Shown piece after piece: positions 1 through 9,271 of a stretch of DNA of 64,000 bases. This DNA is from Lacticaseibacillus daqingensis (lineage in GTDB: Bacteria; Bacillota; Bacilli; Lactobacillales; Lactobacillaceae). The stretch lies in assembly GCF_003946115.1 (NCBI RefSeq), contig NZ_RHOH01000003.1:124001-188000 (forward strand). The letters are read 5' to 3'. Under the pieces are notes generated by a model that made no database searches, was not told where the DNA came from, and worked only from the letters and a program-made list of their open reading frames with translations. Both the position numbers and the translations under genes were made by a program. Each line of letters begins with the position of its first letter. Position 1 is the first letter of the stretch.

Positions 1-70
1 GCGTCAGCGCGAGCCCCCACGCCAGCCGGCTGGCCCAAAGTCGGCGCCACTCGAACCTAAGGACTGTCAT
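1..70 (-). CDS. ABC transporter permease, N-terminal fragment
   Basis: Partial gene running off the left edge. The start codon at 70 overlaps the stop of the upstream ATPase gene in an ATGA arrangement. The 23 readable residues begin MTVLRFEWRRLWASRL, a basic amphipathic start leading into a hydrophobic segment (AWGLALT). This is typical of ABC-2 type exporter membrane subunits. Position directly downstream of an ATP-binding subunit supports this; the substrate cannot be told. Confidence 0.6.
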   Translation of the reverse strand, partial: MTVLRFEWRRLWASRLAWGLALT

Positions 71-750
71 TCCACTGCCTCGTACAGCTCGGCGTACCGC
101 GTTGCCGCCGCCTGCTCGGAACTGACAACTTCATGCTGCAACTGCTGATCGTGCAAGAACCAGATGTCCTGTGTGACCCGGCTTAGCTCGGGCAGGTTGT
201 GCGATGACACCAACACCGTTTTACCTTGGCTTGCCTGCGCCAAAATGGCCTCGTGTACAAGGCGCAAGCAGGTCGGGTCAAGTCCATTCAGCGGCTCATC
301 CAGTAAAATCAGCGGCGCATCGGTCACCAACGCCATCACCATCAACAGTCGCTGTTTCATCCCCAGCGAGTACTTGCGCACACGCCGGTCCAAAAACGCG
401 CTGGCCTTCAGTTGCTCGGCCACAGCGGCGACGTGCGCCTGATCCAGATGATGGGTCGCCGCAACAAAATCCAGGTGCGCCCGACCGGTCAGATAAGGAT
501 ATAGCACCCGATTATCCTGCAAGTAGGCCACCTGTTTGAACACTTGGCGCGTGGTGTTGGGCTGTCCGTCAATCGTGATGGTGCCCGATTGCGGCCGCAG
601 CAGTCCCGCGATCAGGTTCAGCAGTGTCGACTTCCCACTACCGTTGGGTGCCACCAGCCCAAAGACGCCAGGTGTCAGTAATTGCATCTGCGCGTGTGCG
701 AACACGCTTTGGCGGTGAAATTTAAAACTTAAATCCTCAATGGTTAGCAT
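67..750 (-). CDS. ABC transporter ATP-binding protein
   Basis: 227-residue ABC ATPase that would energise a membrane permease, probably the one starting at 70. It has a Walker A loop at residues 34-41 (APNGSGKS), a Q-loop region (AYLQDN), a signature YSLGMKQR in place of the common LSGGQ, Walker B LILLDEP and an H-loop SSH. The weak signature and short length match drug or peptide exporters of the CcmA/NatA type. The start at 750 has an AGGG-rich Shine-Dalgarno. The pair is divergent from the Rgg regulator, so Rgg control is possible, but nothing in the sequence shows the substrate. Confidence 0.85.
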   Translation of the reverse strand: MLTIEDLSFKFHRQSVFAHAQMQLLTPGVFGLVAPNGSGKSTLLNLIAGLLRPQSGTITIDGQPNTTRQVFKQVAYLQDNRVLYPYLTGRAHLDFVAATHHLDQAHVAAVAEQLKASAFLDRRVRKYSLGMKQRLLMVMALVTDAPLILLDEPLNGLDPTCLRLVHEAILAQASQGKTVLVSSHNLPELSRVTQDIWFLHDQQLQHEVVSSEQAAATRYAELYEAVE

Positions 751-917
751 ACCCCTGCCCTCATTCCATGCGTCGCGATGGCCCGCTCAATGAATTGGTC
801 GTGCATCACGCTGGCTTGATGTTGACCTGCCCTCACGCGCACCGATCAGTTTCGCTTGCTGACAATTTATCTTCTTTACAGAATATTATCATAACAACGT
901 CCTTTTAGGTTGGTGAG

Positions 918-946
918 TTGACTATTTGCAACTGGTTGGTCAAAAT
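918..946 (+). promoter_or_regulatory. Putative promoter of the Rgg-type regulator
   Basis: TTGACT (918-923), a 17-nt spacer and CAAAAT (941-946). The TTG that could open a longer reading frame is therefore better read as the -35 element, supporting translation start at the ATG at 987, which has GAAGGA about 10 nt upstream. Confidence 0.5.
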
Positions 947-986
947 TAGATTTGAATTTAATCCGATCAAGAAGGACCGAAAGCGT

Positions 987-2072
987 ATGAGTCCAAAGTT
1001 GAATCAATCAACACCGCAAACCTATGGCGAATTTTTCCGCCAGATCCGGACCGATCGTCACCTGCTCATGAAAGAGGTCAGCGGAGACATCACGCTTGGA
1101 ACGGTCTCTCGGTTCGAGCAGGGCAAAGTGGGCATTTCACTGGAGAACTTTCTGACACTGTTACGCAATGTCAATATGGACATCGAAGAGTTCTTTAGTC
1201 GCTACCACGCCCAGCAACCCAATGCGACCTCACAGAGAACCGAGTATGAGTTCAAGCTTCAGTTGTTCCGGGTCACCCTCGATGAAAGTGACCGTGCGGC
1301 ACAGCAGATGCTCAAGGACTGGCAAATCCGCGCAACGCAATCGGGGACCTTGATCGATCATCTCCGCACCATTATCATCAAGGCCTTCATCCTCGACATC
1401 CACAATGACTCAAGCGCCCGGCTAACTGAGGCAGACTCATTGGCCGTGCAAACCTATCTGGTACGCACAGAAGTCTGGTACGACTTCGAGTTCGCCCTTT
1501 ATATTGATACCATCGCCTTTTTAGCCCCGGCCGTTCAAGCGGACTTGCAACGCAAGATGATGACTGGCTTTTTTGCCAAACACAATACGCCGCACTCGCG
1601 GATTTTATTCGTACAAGCGCTTTTCAATACGATGATTGCCTCGCTCAACGCGCGTGACTTCACCACCGCCCGGCAACTGATCGCACTGATCGAGGTCAAG
1701 CAGCTACCCGCCAACGCATTTTATCTCAGCGCTCAGGTCCACCTGATTCAGCTCTTCCTCGCGGCGCAGGAGCGACCGGAAAAGCAACCGGCACTGGATC
1801 AGTTTGTTACGGCGCTGGACGCCATCTCGCCTCATTTTGCCCTCAAGGAGCGACGCTGGTTGGCGACGCTAGTTGGCCACGCTGACAGATTCACCGATAT
1901 CTTAGCGCGCCCACTCACCGTTTGCTCATTCTGTTATAATGAAGCCAGTTTGTTACGCATCACTCATTCCGACCACGCGTCACTTGCCGTGTCCACTAAC
2001 AAAGGAGTTTACTCATGCCCACAACCCCACTCACCCGCGCCGCTGTTGACCCCAAGGAAACTTGGGACCTGA
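987..2072 (+). CDS. Rgg/GadR/MutR-family transcriptional regulator, abnormally long C-terminus
   Basis: N-terminal Cro/C1-type helix-turn-helix (TYGEFFRQIRTDRHLLMKEV, then ISLENFLTLLRN) followed by a helical repeat region typical of Rgg peptide-responsive regulators. I chose ATG 987 because a good Shine-Dalgarno precedes it and the upstream TTG lies in a -35 box. From this start the protein has 361 residues, against roughly 280-300 for the family. The last 63 residues (from ADRFTD) read through the pepF promoter and overlap pepF by 58 bp. Stops in the other two frames at 1883-1885 and 1903-1905 would give about 299-306 residues, so a small indel that lost the native stop is likely. Target genes could be pepF or the divergent ABC exporter; unproven. 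Confidence 0.75.
   Translation: MSPKLNQSTPQTYGEFFRQIRTDRHLLMKEVSGDITLGTVSRFEQGKVGISLENFLTLLRNVNMDIEEFFSRYHAQQPNATSQRTEYEFKLQLFRVTLDESDRAAQQMLKDWQIRATQSGTLIDHLRTIIIKAFILDIHNDSSARLTEADSLAVQTYLVRTEVWYDFEFALYIDTIAFLAPAVQADLQRKMMTGFFAKHNTPHSRILFVQALFNTMIASLNARDFTTARQLIALIEVKQLPANAFYLSAQVHLIQLFLAAQERPEKQPALDQFVTALDAISPHFALKERRWLATLVGHADRFTDILARPLTVCSFCYNEASLLRITHSDHASLAVSTNKGVYSCPQPHSPAPLLTPRKLGT
1932..1940 (+). promoter_or_regulatory. Extended -10 promoter of pepF
   Basis: TGTTATAAT: a perfect TATAAT with an upstream TG, 75 nt before the pepF start. No good -35 is present. It lies inside the 3' end of the Rgg reading frame. Confidence 0.6.
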
Positions 2073-3826
2073 CGGCCATCTATGCCACCGACACCGAATT
2101 CGAGGCCGACATCAACCGCCTCAAGGAACTCACGCACGATTTTGCCAGGATGTACACCGGTCGCCTCACCGAAGCGCCGGTCATCATCGACGCATTGGAA
2201 GACTATGCGAACCTCGCGACCATCATCGACCACCTGAACCACTACGCCTTTTTGCCGGCCAGCGCCGACACCACCGACGCGGCCGCAGACGCCCGCGCCA
2301 ATCGCATCAACACGCTGACCGCCAGCATCAACGGGCAGCTGACGTTTTTGACCGCCGAGCTGCAGCAACAGCCTGCCGCGGTGCTGGACGCCGTGGCCGC
2401 TCACGATGAAGACATGGCGGCCTACATTCGCCACATCAAGCTGACTCAAGCCAGCGCCTTGGCCCCGGCGGCGGAAAAAGTGCTCGCCGAGCTCGGGCCA
2501 ACCTTGGATGCACCGAGCAACATTCGCGGCAACAGCGTGTTTGCCGACATGGACTTCGGTCACTTCACGGTGGCCGGCACGGATTACCCGCTGTCGTTCG
2601 TCAGCTACGAGGAGATCTACCAGAAGCACCCCGACACCGCGGTGCGGCGCGCGGCGTACCACCAGTTCTGCGCGACCCTAGCCAAGTATCAAAACGGTAT
2701 GGCGGCTGGTTACTACGCGCAGGTCGCCAAGGAGAAGGCCCTGGCAACCATGCGTGGGTACGACTCGGTGATCGACTACCTGCTGGCCCCGCAGGAGGTC
2801 ACGCGCGCGATGTTTGACCGTCAGATCGACGGCATCATGACCGGGCTTGCGCCTGTGATGCGGCGCTACGTCACCCACATCAAGCAACTGTGGGGGCTCG
2901 ATCACATTGGCTACACCGACCTGCAGATCGACCTTGACCCGACCTTTGCGCCGCAGGTCACGCTTGACCATGCGCCCGATTACGTGCAGGCGGCGCTTGC
3001 GCCGATGGGGCCGGATTACCAGGCCTTGATCGGCCGCGCCTTTCCAGAGCGCTGGGTCGATTTTGCCGCCAACGTGGGCAAGGAGTCCGGCGCGTTTGCG
3101 ACCAAACCGTACGGCGTGCACCCGTATGTCCTGATGAGCTGGAGCGACACCCTGCCGGCCATTTACACGCTGATCCACGAACTTGGACACACCGGTCAGA
3201 TGAGCCTCGCCGATACCCACCACAGCATCTTGGGTCACGAGCCCTCCACCTACATTGTGGAAGGTCCGTCGACCTTCCACGAGCTGCTGTTGACGCACAG
3301 CCTGATCGCGCAGGCCGACTCACCGCGCATGAAGCGCTTCGCCTTATCGCGCCTGCTGTCGGACACCTACTTCCACAACTGCGTCACCCACCTGCTGGAG
3401 GCCGCATTCCAGCGTGAGGTCTACCGCCTGATCGACGCGGGTGAATCCTTTGATGCCGCGCGCCTGAACCAGATCAAAAAAGGCGTCCTCCAGCAGTTCT
3501 GGGGGGACGCCGTGGACCTCGATGACGGCCAACCGGAGCTGACCTGGATGCGCCAGAGTCACTACTACATGGGGCTGTACTCCTACACCTACTCCGCCGC
3601 GATGGTCGTTTCCACCGGTGCGTACCTGCGGGTGAAGGCAGACGGCCAGCCGGCGATCACCGACTGGCAGCACTTCCTGACGCTGGGCGACAGCCTGCCA
3701 CCGGTCGAAGCCGCCGCCGTGGCCGGGGTGGACATCACCACTGATTCGGCCCTGAAGGCCATGATCGCCTTTCTCGATGACACCGAGCGTCAGATCGAAG
3801 CGCTCAGCGCCAGTCTCACAGATTAG
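2015..3826 (+). CDS. pepF: Oligoendopeptidase F
   Basis: 603-residue M3-family zinc metallopeptidase that hydrolyses short peptides in the cytoplasm. The zinc motif HELGH is at residues 388-392 and the third ligand is probably E416 in VEGPSTFHE. The N-terminal half is the helical PepF domain. Length matches lactococcal and lactobacillar PepF (about 600). The start at 2015 has AAAGGAG nine nt upstream, and an extended -10 lies at 1932-1940. A bidirectional terminator follows. In lactic acid bacteria this enzyme contributes to peptide and protein turnover. Confidence 0.95.
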   Translation: MPTTPLTRAAVDPKETWDLTAIYATDTEFEADINRLKELTHDFARMYTGRLTEAPVIIDALEDYANLATIIDHLNHYAFLPASADTTDAAADARANRINTLTASINGQLTFLTAELQQQPAAVLDAVAAHDEDMAAYIRHIKLTQASALAPAAEKVLAELGPTLDAPSNIRGNSVFADMDFGHFTVAGTDYPLSFVSYEEIYQKHPDTAVRRAAYHQFCATLAKYQNGMAAGYYAQVAKEKALATMRGYDSVIDYLLAPQEVTRAMFDRQIDGIMTGLAPVMRRYVTHIKQLWGLDHIGYTDLQIDLDPTFAPQVTLDHAPDYVQAALAPMGPDYQALIGRAFPERWVDFAANVGKESGAFATKPYGVHPYVLMSWSDTLPAIYTLIHELGHTGQMSLADTHHSILGHEPSTYIVEGPSTFHELLLTHSLIAQADSPRMKRFALSRLLSDTYFHNCVTHLLEAAFQREVYRLIDAGESFDAARLNQIKKGVLQQFWGDAVDLDDGQPELTWMRQSHYYMGLYSYTYSAAMVVSTGAYLRVKADGQPAITDWQHFLTLGDSLPPVEAAAVAGVDITTDSALKAMIAFLDDTERQIEALSASLTD

Positions 3827-3838
3827 CGGAAAGACTTC

Positions 3839-3887
3839 AAATGCGCGTTGCAAGGGCTGACTCCCAGCCAGTTGCAACGCGCATTTT
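3839..3887. terminator. Bidirectional terminator between pepF and the flavodoxin gene
   Basis: Inverted repeat with 15-nt arms at 3839-3853 and 3872-3886. An A-run on the left and TTTT on the right serve both convergent genes. Confidence 0.8.
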
Positions 3888-3895
3888 GCTTGGAC

Positions 3896-4390
3896 TCAAT
3901 TCAGTAGGCCGAGGTCATCCAGCTTGTGCGCGGCCCGCAGTAGCGGCTTCACCACCTCGATCTGCGGCGGCGCGGCCGTGGGGTTATCCGCCGAGCGCGT
4001 CAGGTGAAACATCACGCGCAGCCGCACCGGTAGTGTTTTGGGGTCGACGCGCCCCCGAAAATAGAAGAACTGCGGCGCCTGCGCGCACGCTTGGAAGCTG
4101 CGCGCCCGGACGCGGGCCGCATCGACCTGAGCCTCCGCCATCACGCCGGTGCCAAACACCAGCAGATACTCAGGCAACACCGTGGCGTAACGGCGGTAAA
4201 ACCGCGCAAAGCCGCCAACCGTGTCCCCCCAGAGGTGACCGCCATAAACCACCACTTTGGCTGCGGCCAGTTCTGCTTCGGTGATGAACTTACTGTCGAT
4301 GACCTCACAGTGAAACTCGCGCGCGATGTGCAACGCATACTGCTGCGTGAAGCCGGTTTGAGACGTATAAACAATCACCATTTTTGCCAT
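3896..4390 (-). CDS. Flavodoxin-domain protein
   Basis: 164 residues. The N-terminal FMN phosphate loop is YTSQTGFTQ (residues 8-16), followed by a flavodoxin-like alternation (VVVYGGHLWGDTVGGF, YLLVFGTGVM). This matches the Flavodoxin_5 group related to HemG-type protoporphyrinogen oxidases and menaquinone-dependent reductases. It is a monocistronic gene convergent with pepF, with an AAGGAGG Shine-Dalgarno. The electron partner is unknown. No heme-synthesis genes lie nearby, so a general flavodoxin or reductase role is as likely. Confidence 0.7.
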   Translation of the reverse strand: MAKMVIVYTSQTGFTQQYALHIAREFHCEVIDSKFITEAELAAAKVVVYGGHLWGDTVGGFARFYRRYATVLPEYLLVFGTGVMAEAQVDAARVRARSFQACAQAPQFFYFRGRVDPKTLPVRLRVMFHLTRSADNPTAAPPQIEVVKPLLRAAHKLDDLGLLN

Positions 4391-4531
4391 CTCCCCGCCT
4401 CCTTCGTGGGTACCTGTGTCAAGACTGCTCCTCTGTATTGTAACAGAGCGGCCTTTGCCGGCTCAATTGCACCGCAGATTTGTCATCAAATTGAAACTTA
4501 ATTGCGTACAATCGAAATAGTTCCGCCAATG

Positions 4532-4564
4532 TGGTAAACTGGAGGCAGATCAAGTCTAAGGAGG
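4532..4564 (+). promoter_or_regulatory. tpx promoter (extended -10) and ribosome binding site
   Basis: TGG followed by TAAACT (4532-4540) makes an extended -10, and AAGGAGG at 4558-4564 sits 6 nt before the tpx ATG. Confidence 0.5.
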
Positions 4565-4570
4565 TTCCTC

Positions 4571-5071
4571 ATGCAAATCACCCGTCATGGTACCCCACAA
4601 GAAACCAATGGGACGCCGCCGATGATCGGCCACGCTCTGCCGGCCTTCACGCTTCAAACCGCCACCACGCCGCTGACCACCGCTGACCTGACTGGCCACT
4701 ACAGCCTGATCAGCGTTGTGCCGGACATCAACACGCGCGTCTGCAGCGTCTCAACCAAAAACTTCAACGTCGCCATGGATGCCTTCCCGGATATTCGCTT
4801 TTACACGGTGTCCACGAACACCCGCGACCAGCAGCAGAACTGGTGCGCCGCCGAAAACGTGCACCACATCCAGCTGGTGTCCGACGAAAGTGGCGACTTC
4901 GGTCGCGCAATGGGCCTGTTCGTGCCGGACAACCACACGGACGCGCGCAGCGTCTGGATCATTGCGCCGACCGGCCACATCGTTTACCGCGAGCTGATCC
5001 TTGAGCAAACCGAGGAACCGGACTACGATGCCGCCCTCGCCTACCTCGAGGCACACACGGCTCACGCCTAA
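4571..5071 (+). CDS. tpx: Thiol peroxidase (atypical 2-Cys peroxiredoxin)
   Basis: 166-residue Tpx that reduces hydrogen and alkyl peroxides with thioredoxin as reductant. The peroxidatic cysteine is C58 in VVPDINTRVCS, the family signature. The resolving cysteine is C92 in QNWCAAE, giving the C-x33-C spacing of Tpx. Other conserved landmarks are GxxxPAFTL near residue 20 and IVYRELI near the C-terminus. It is a single-gene unit with its own extended -10 promoter and a downstream terminator. Confidence 0.95.
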   Translation: MQITRHGTPQETNGTPPMIGHALPAFTLQTATTPLTTADLTGHYSLISVVPDINTRVCSVSTKNFNVAMDAFPDIRFYTVSTNTRDQQQNWCAAENVHHIQLVSDESGDFGRAMGLFVPDNHTDARSVWIIAPTGHIVYRELILEQTEEPDYDAALAYLEAHTAHA

Positions 5072-5080
5072 GCGATCGTC

Positions 5081-5137
5081 AAAAGCCCCATGCCCCTGCA
5101 ACGCGCAAATGCGCGTGTGGGGGCATAGGGCTTTTTT
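5081..5137. terminator. Terminator between tpx and mleS
   Basis: Long hairpin with arms around AAAAGCCCCATGCCCC and GGGGGCATAGGGCTTTTTT. The T-run on the plus side ends tpx and the A-run on the left serves the convergent mleS. Confidence 0.85.
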
Positions 5138-5143
5138 GGCAGG

Positions 5144-6808
5144 TCAGGCCAGCTTGACGGTGACCGTCTCCGGCAGCGGCTGGTAGTCCGGGTGCCACTG
5201 TGCGGCGGCGACGGTGGCGGCGACATCCGTGACGGACTGTTGGTTCAACCCTTCCGCAACGGCCGCCTTGGCCACCGCTTCGGCCACCAGGCACGAGAAG
5301 TGGGCCAGATCCTTGACCGGGGGCAGTACCGCCGCCCCGGGCGCGGTCGGGTCGACCAGCCCGCTGAGGCTGTGCGCCGCCGCGGCAATCATACCATCGC
5401 TCAGCCGGCTGCTGGCCACGGCGATCGTGCCCAGGCCCAGCCCTGGGTAGATCAAGGCGTTGTTGGCCTGCCCGATCGTGTAGGTCACGCCGTTATCCGT
5501 GACCGGCGCCGACGGAATGCCGGTGGCGACCAGTGCCCGCCCCTCAGTCCAGCGAATCAGGTCCGCGGCGGTGGCCTCCATCAACTTAGTCGGGTTGGAA
5601 ATCGGGAAGATGACCGGGCGCGGCGTGTGGGCGGCCATGTCACGGATCAGGGGCTCGGTGAACGCGCCGGGTTGCGTCGACGTGCCGACCAGAACGGTGG
5701 GGTGCACCGCGGCCACCACGTGCGCCAAGTCGGTGAGCGTCTCCGGCGCCGTGAACTCGCGGCGGTCTCGGGCAAACGGTCGCTGCGCCGGCGTCAGCGT
5801 GGGGTCGTCGGCAAACAGGAGGCCCTGCTTATCCACCAGGTAAAAGCGCGCCCGGGCTGCTTTTTCACTGAGCCCGGCAGCCTGCATCTGCGCGCAGACC
5901 CGCGCCACGATGCCGGCCCCCGCGGTGCCGGCGCCAAAGCAGACGTACACTTGATCCGTCAGCTTTTGCCCCGAGATGTTCAAAGCGCCCAGTAGCCCGG
6001 CCAGCACAATGATGCCGGTGCCTTGAATGTCGTCGTTAAACGTTGTCAGCTGATCCTGGTACTGGGCCAGAATGTCGGCCGCATTGGCGCGCCCAAAGTC
6101 CTCCCAGTGCAGGTACAGCTTGGGGAACAAGCCTGTGGCCGCGCTGACGAAGCGGTCGACGAACGCGCGGTAAGTCGGCCCCGCCACGCGCGCGTGGCGC
6201 ACGCCGAGGTACTGCGGATCAGCCAAAAGCGCCGGATTGTTCGTGCCCGCGTCCAGCACCACCGGCAGTACCTGGCTGGGGTCGATGCCGGCCGCCGCGG
6301 TGTACACCATCAGCTTGCCCACCGCGATGTCCACCCCTTGCGTCCCCCAGTCACCGATGCCCAAGATCCCTTCTGCGTCGGTCACCACGATCAGCCGGAT
6401 ATCCCGGCCGTTGGCGGCGTGGCGCAGCGCCGCTTCAAGGTGCTCCTGATCGTCGATGCTCAGGTACGTCGCGTTTTGCGGCTCGACAAACCACGCGCTG
6501 TAATGCTCGATCGTCTCGGCGATCGTCGGGTCGTACACCACCGGCATGAACTCCGCCACGTGCTCGGCAAACAGCCGGTAAAACAGCACGTGATTGACGT
6601 TGAACAGCTGCATCAGAAACTGGCGCTTGGCCAGGTCAGTGGGCTTTTGGCTGTATTGCGCATAGGCCGCGGCCACCTGCTGCGCCAGCGTCTGGACGCT
6701 TGGCGGTAGCAGGCCATTGAGCCCATAGGCATCGCGCTCCGCTTGGGTGAATGCGGTGCCCTTGTTCAAAAACGGATCGTGCAGCAGTTGTTGTAAGGTA
6801 TAAATCAT
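5144..6808 (-). CDS. mleS: Malolactic enzyme
   Basis: 554 residues, closely resembling lactic acid bacterial malolactic enzyme, an NAD- and Mn-dependent cytosolic enzyme that decarboxylates L-malate directly to L-lactate and CO2. Diagnostic stretches are [50 protein letters not shown], the metal site [10 protein letters not shown] and the dinucleotide fold [11 protein letters not shown]. It differs from the malic enzyme MaeE by length and by the [10 protein letters not shown] context. It is divergent from a LysR gene (mleR type), with fumarase next to that and an AEC-type carrier 2.1 kb beyond. Together these form a C4-dicarboxylate neighbourhood. Confidence 0.92.
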   Translation of the reverse strand: MIYTLQQLLHDPFLNKGTAFTQAERDAYGLNGLLPPSVQTLAQQVAAAYAQYSQKPTDLAKRQFLMQLFNVNHVLFYRLFAEHVAEFMPVVYDPTIAETIEHYSAWFVEPQNATYLSIDDQEHLEAALRHAANGRDIRLIVVTDAEGILGIGDWGTQGVDIAVGKLMVYTAAAGIDPSQVLPVVLDAGTNNPALLADPQYLGVRHARVAGPTYRAFVDRFVSAATGLFPKLYLHWEDFGRANAADILAQYQDQLTTFNDDIQGTGIIVLAGLLGALNISGQKLTDQVYVCFGAGTAGAGIVARVCAQMQAAGLSEKAARARFYLVDKQGLLFADDPTLTPAQRPFARDRREFTAPETLTDLAHVVAAVHPTVLVGTSTQPGAFTEPLIRDMAAHTPRPVIFPISNPTKLMEATAADLIRWTEGRALVATGIPSAPVTDNGVTYTIGQANNALIYPGLGLGTIAVASSRLSDGMIAAAAHSLSGLVDPTAPGAAVLPPVKDLAHFSCLVAEAVAKAAVAEGLNQQSVTDVAATVAAAQWHPDYQPLPETVTVKLA

Positions 6809-6863
6809 GATGGCCTCCGAGTCAGTTGATGCCTCCAGCCTACCGCACGCAAAAAAAGATAGT

Positions 6864-6890
6864 CAAATCCGCTGGTTGTGATACGATTTG
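6864..6890. promoter_or_regulatory. Candidate MleR operator
   Basis: CAAATC (6864-6869) and GATTTG (6885-6890) form an inverted repeat with 15 nt between arms, in the mleS-mleR intergenic region. The overlapping minus strand carries a TTGACT for mleS transcription. This is typical placement for a LysR-type site controlling both divergent genes. Confidence 0.45.
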
Positions 6891-6911
6891 TTGATATGAG
6901 GAGGTGACCCC

Positions 6912-7811
6912 ATGAACACGCGCGACCTCGCGTATTTTGAACAACTGTGCGTCCTTGGCAACTTCTCGCAAGTGGCGGCGCACTTCGGCGTCAGCCAGCC
7001 GACCATCACGATGGCCCTGAAGCGGCTGGAAGCCCAGTTTGGCACGCAGCTGATGGTGCGCGATAAGAGCCACGCACAACTGGTGGTGACGCCGGCCGGC
7101 CAGCAGCTGGCCGCCCGCGCCCGCGTCATCAACCGCGAGCTCGCCCTGGCGACCGCGGAGCTGGCGCGCGCCGACACGCCAAAGATCCAGCTGGGCCTGC
7201 CGCCCATCATCGGGAGCACCTACTTTCCGCGGTTTGCGCCAGCCTTGCGCGATGCGGGGCTGATGCCGCAGCTGGTGGTGCACGAGCACGGCTCCACCCG
7301 CCTGCTGACCCAACTGCGCACCGGTCACCTCGATGCCGCGCTGCTTGGCGCCAGCGGCCCATTGGTGGCCCCGGGGTTGCACCGGGAGCACCTGGCCAGC
7401 GTGCCCTTCACCTTGGTGGTACCGCGGGATCACCCGCTGGCGGACCGCACCGCCCTCAGCTTTGCTGACACCGAAGCACTCCCGTTTGTCACGCTGACGG
7501 AGAGTTTTGTCCACAGCAAGGCACTGGCGTGGTTTGCCAGCACCAGCAACACACCGCCCAACGTGGTGTTCACCACCCCAGACGTGGGCAGCCTCAAGCA
7601 GCTCGTGCACGCCCACGTCGGCGTGGCCCTGCTGGCCGCGGTGGCGGTCAGCCCCGCCGATGACCTCGTGGCGATTCCGCTCGACGACCCCGGTCAGCCA
7701 CGCTTTGAGGTGCAGCTCGTGACCGCCGCGCGACTGGTGCCTCGCCCCACGCTTCGTGATTTCATTCAGATCCTCACCACGCCTCAAGAAGGAGACCCGC
7801 ATGCGCATTGA
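6912..7811 (+). CDS. mleR: LysR-family regulator, probably of malolactic fermentation
   Basis: 299-residue LysR-type regulator. The N-terminal winged helix-turn-helix spans about residues 1-60 (YFEQLCVLGNFSQVAAHFGV, SQPTITMALKRLEAQFG). The periplasmic-binding-like effector domain follows (about 90-290). ATG 6912 has GAGGAGG upstream. It is divergent from mleS with a palindromic site between them, matching mleR organisation in lactic acid bacteria, where the regulator responds to malate. The stop overlaps the fumC start by 11 nt, so fumC is probably co-transcribed and may share control. Confidence 0.8.
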   Translation: MNTRDLAYFEQLCVLGNFSQVAAHFGVSQPTITMALKRLEAQFGTQLMVRDKSHAQLVVTPAGQQLAARARVINRELALATAELARADTPKIQLGLPPIIGSTYFPRFAPALRDAGLMPQLVVHEHGSTRLLTQLRTGHLDAALLGASGPLVAPGLHREHLASVPFTLVVPRDHPLADRTALSFADTEALPFVTLTESFVHSKALAWFASTSNTPPNVVFTTPDVGSLKQLVHAHVGVALLAAVAVSPADDLVAIPLDDPGQPRFEVQLVTAARLVPRPTLRDFIQILTTPQEGDPHAH

Positions 7812-9165
7812 AAAAGATTCCCTTGGCCCCGTTGAACTACCTGATGACGTCTGGTGGGGCCCGCAGACAGAGCGTTCCCGCCACAACTTCACCGTCGGCC
7901 CCCTGATGCCCGTTGCGGTGATCCGCGGCCTCATCACAATCAAGCAGGCCGCGGCCACCGTCAACGGTCAAACCGGCGCACTGAAAGCGCCAGTCGCCGC
8001 CGCCATCGACCAGGCCGCCGCCGCTCTCTTGGCACTCCCTGACGACCAGCTGATGGCGCATTTTCCCCTGCACGTCTACCAAACTGGCAGCGGCACGCAA
8101 ACCAACATGAACGTCAACGAGGTGCTCGCCCACCGTGCCAGCGCCTTGCTGGGGCAGCTCGTGCGACCCAATGACCACGTCAACTGTGGCCAAAGCAGCA
8201 ACGATACCTTCCCGACCGCGATGCACCTGGCGGCGTACCCGGCGGTCAGCGCCACCATCGCCGCCACTACGCATCTGCGCAACAGCCTGGCCGAAAAAGC
8301 CACCGCGTACACGCACACCGTCAAGCTCGGGCGCACTCACCTGCAGGACGCCACGCCGCTGACGTTCGGCCAGGAGCTCTCCGGCTGGGTCGCCACCCTG
8401 GATCAGGACCTGGCCACACTCAAGGTGCTGCAGCCGCAGCTGCTGGGGCTGGCACTCGGTGGGACCGCCGTGGGCACCGGGCTGAACACCACCCCGGCGC
8501 AGACTCAGGCGATGGTGGCGGCGATCGCGGCCGCCACCGGGGTGCCGTTCACCAGCATGCCCAACAAGTTCCACGGGCTGGCCAGCCACAGCGAGCTGGC
8601 GGCGGTGCATGGCGCACTGCGGACGCTAGCGGCCGATTTGCTCAAAATCGCCAACGACATCCGCTTTCTCGCCAGCGGCCCCCGCGGTGGCTACGGCGAG
8701 CTAACGATCCCGGCCAACGAACCCGGCAGCTCCATCATGCCCGGCAAGGTCAACCCGACGCAGGCCGAGGCGCTGACCATGATCGCCACCCGCGTGATGG
8801 GCAACGACACCACCCTGACCGTGGCGGCCAGCCAAGGCAACTTCGAGCTCAACGTGTACAAGCCGGTCATCATCGCGAGCTTTCTCGACAGCTGCACCCT
8901 GCTGACCGGCGGCATGGCCCAGTTCGACCGCCTGCTGGTGCAAGGACTCACCGCCAACGCCGACCGGATGCGCCAGCTGGTCGACCAGTCGCTGATGCTG
9001 GTCACCGCCTTGGCACCGCACATCGGCTACGAAGCCAGCGCGCAGATCGCCCAGGCCGCCCAAGCCCAGGGCCTGACGCTGCAAGCAGCGGCACTGGCAT
9101 CTGGGCGCGTGACCGCTGCGCAGTACGCCGCGTGGGTCGACCCACTGAAGATGACGAACGCCTGA
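7801..9165 (+). CDS. fumC: Class II fumarate hydratase
   Basis: 454-residue fumarase interconverting fumarate and L-malate. Family motifs are GSGTQTNMN (from residue 96), NCGQSSNDTFPTAMH, GRTHLQDATPLT and the signature GSSIMPGKVNP (309-319) containing the catalytic serine loop. I start at ATG 7801 (AAGGAG at 7785-7795) rather than upstream in-frame codons. It overlaps mleR by 11 nt. Context suggests malate and fumarate exchange feeding malolactic metabolism. Confidence 0.93.
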   Translation: MRIEKDSLGPVELPDDVWWGPQTERSRHNFTVGPLMPVAVIRGLITIKQAAATVNGQTGALKAPVAAAIDQAAAALLALPDDQLMAHFPLHVYQTGSGTQTNMNVNEVLAHRASALLGQLVRPNDHVNCGQSSNDTFPTAMHLAAYPAVSATIAATTHLRNSLAEKATAYTHTVKLGRTHLQDATPLTFGQELSGWVATLDQDLATLKVLQPQLLGLALGGTAVGTGLNTTPAQTQAMVAAIAAATGVPFTSMPNKFHGLASHSELAAVHGALRTLAADLLKIANDIRFLASGPRGGYGELTIPANEPGSSIMPGKVNPTQAEALTMIATRVMGNDTTLTVAASQGNFELNVYKPVIIASFLDSCTLLTGGMAQFDRLLVQGLTANADRMRQLVDQSLMLVTALAPHIGYEASAQIAQAAQAQGLTLQAAALASGRVTAAQYAAWVDPLKMTNA

Positions 9166-9194
9166 CCCGGCGAGCGCCCCGAATCGCACCTGCC

Positions 9195-9246
9195 AAAAAG
9201 GACGCTCGACCAACCCCCATTCCGTGGGCTGGCTGAGCGTCCTTTT
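9195..9246. terminator. Terminator between fumC and the CorA-like gene
   Basis: Hairpin with AAAAAGGACGCTC on the left and GAGCGTCCTTTT on the right; usable in both directions. Confidence 0.8.
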
Positions 9247-9271
9247 GATCGTGGGCGTACTTCTCTTAACA

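Noticed and set aside
833-892. 20-codon minus-strand frame (MIIFCKEDKLSASETDRCA) near the Rgg gene, considered as a signalling peptide
   Set aside because: It has an AAGGAC site, but the peptide is charged and not hydrophobic like SHP peptides, and the AT-rich stretch is better explained as promoter DNA.
918-986. Longer N-terminus for the Rgg regulator from TTG 918
   Set aside because: That TTG is part of a good -35 box and lacks a Shine-Dalgarno; ATG 987 has one.
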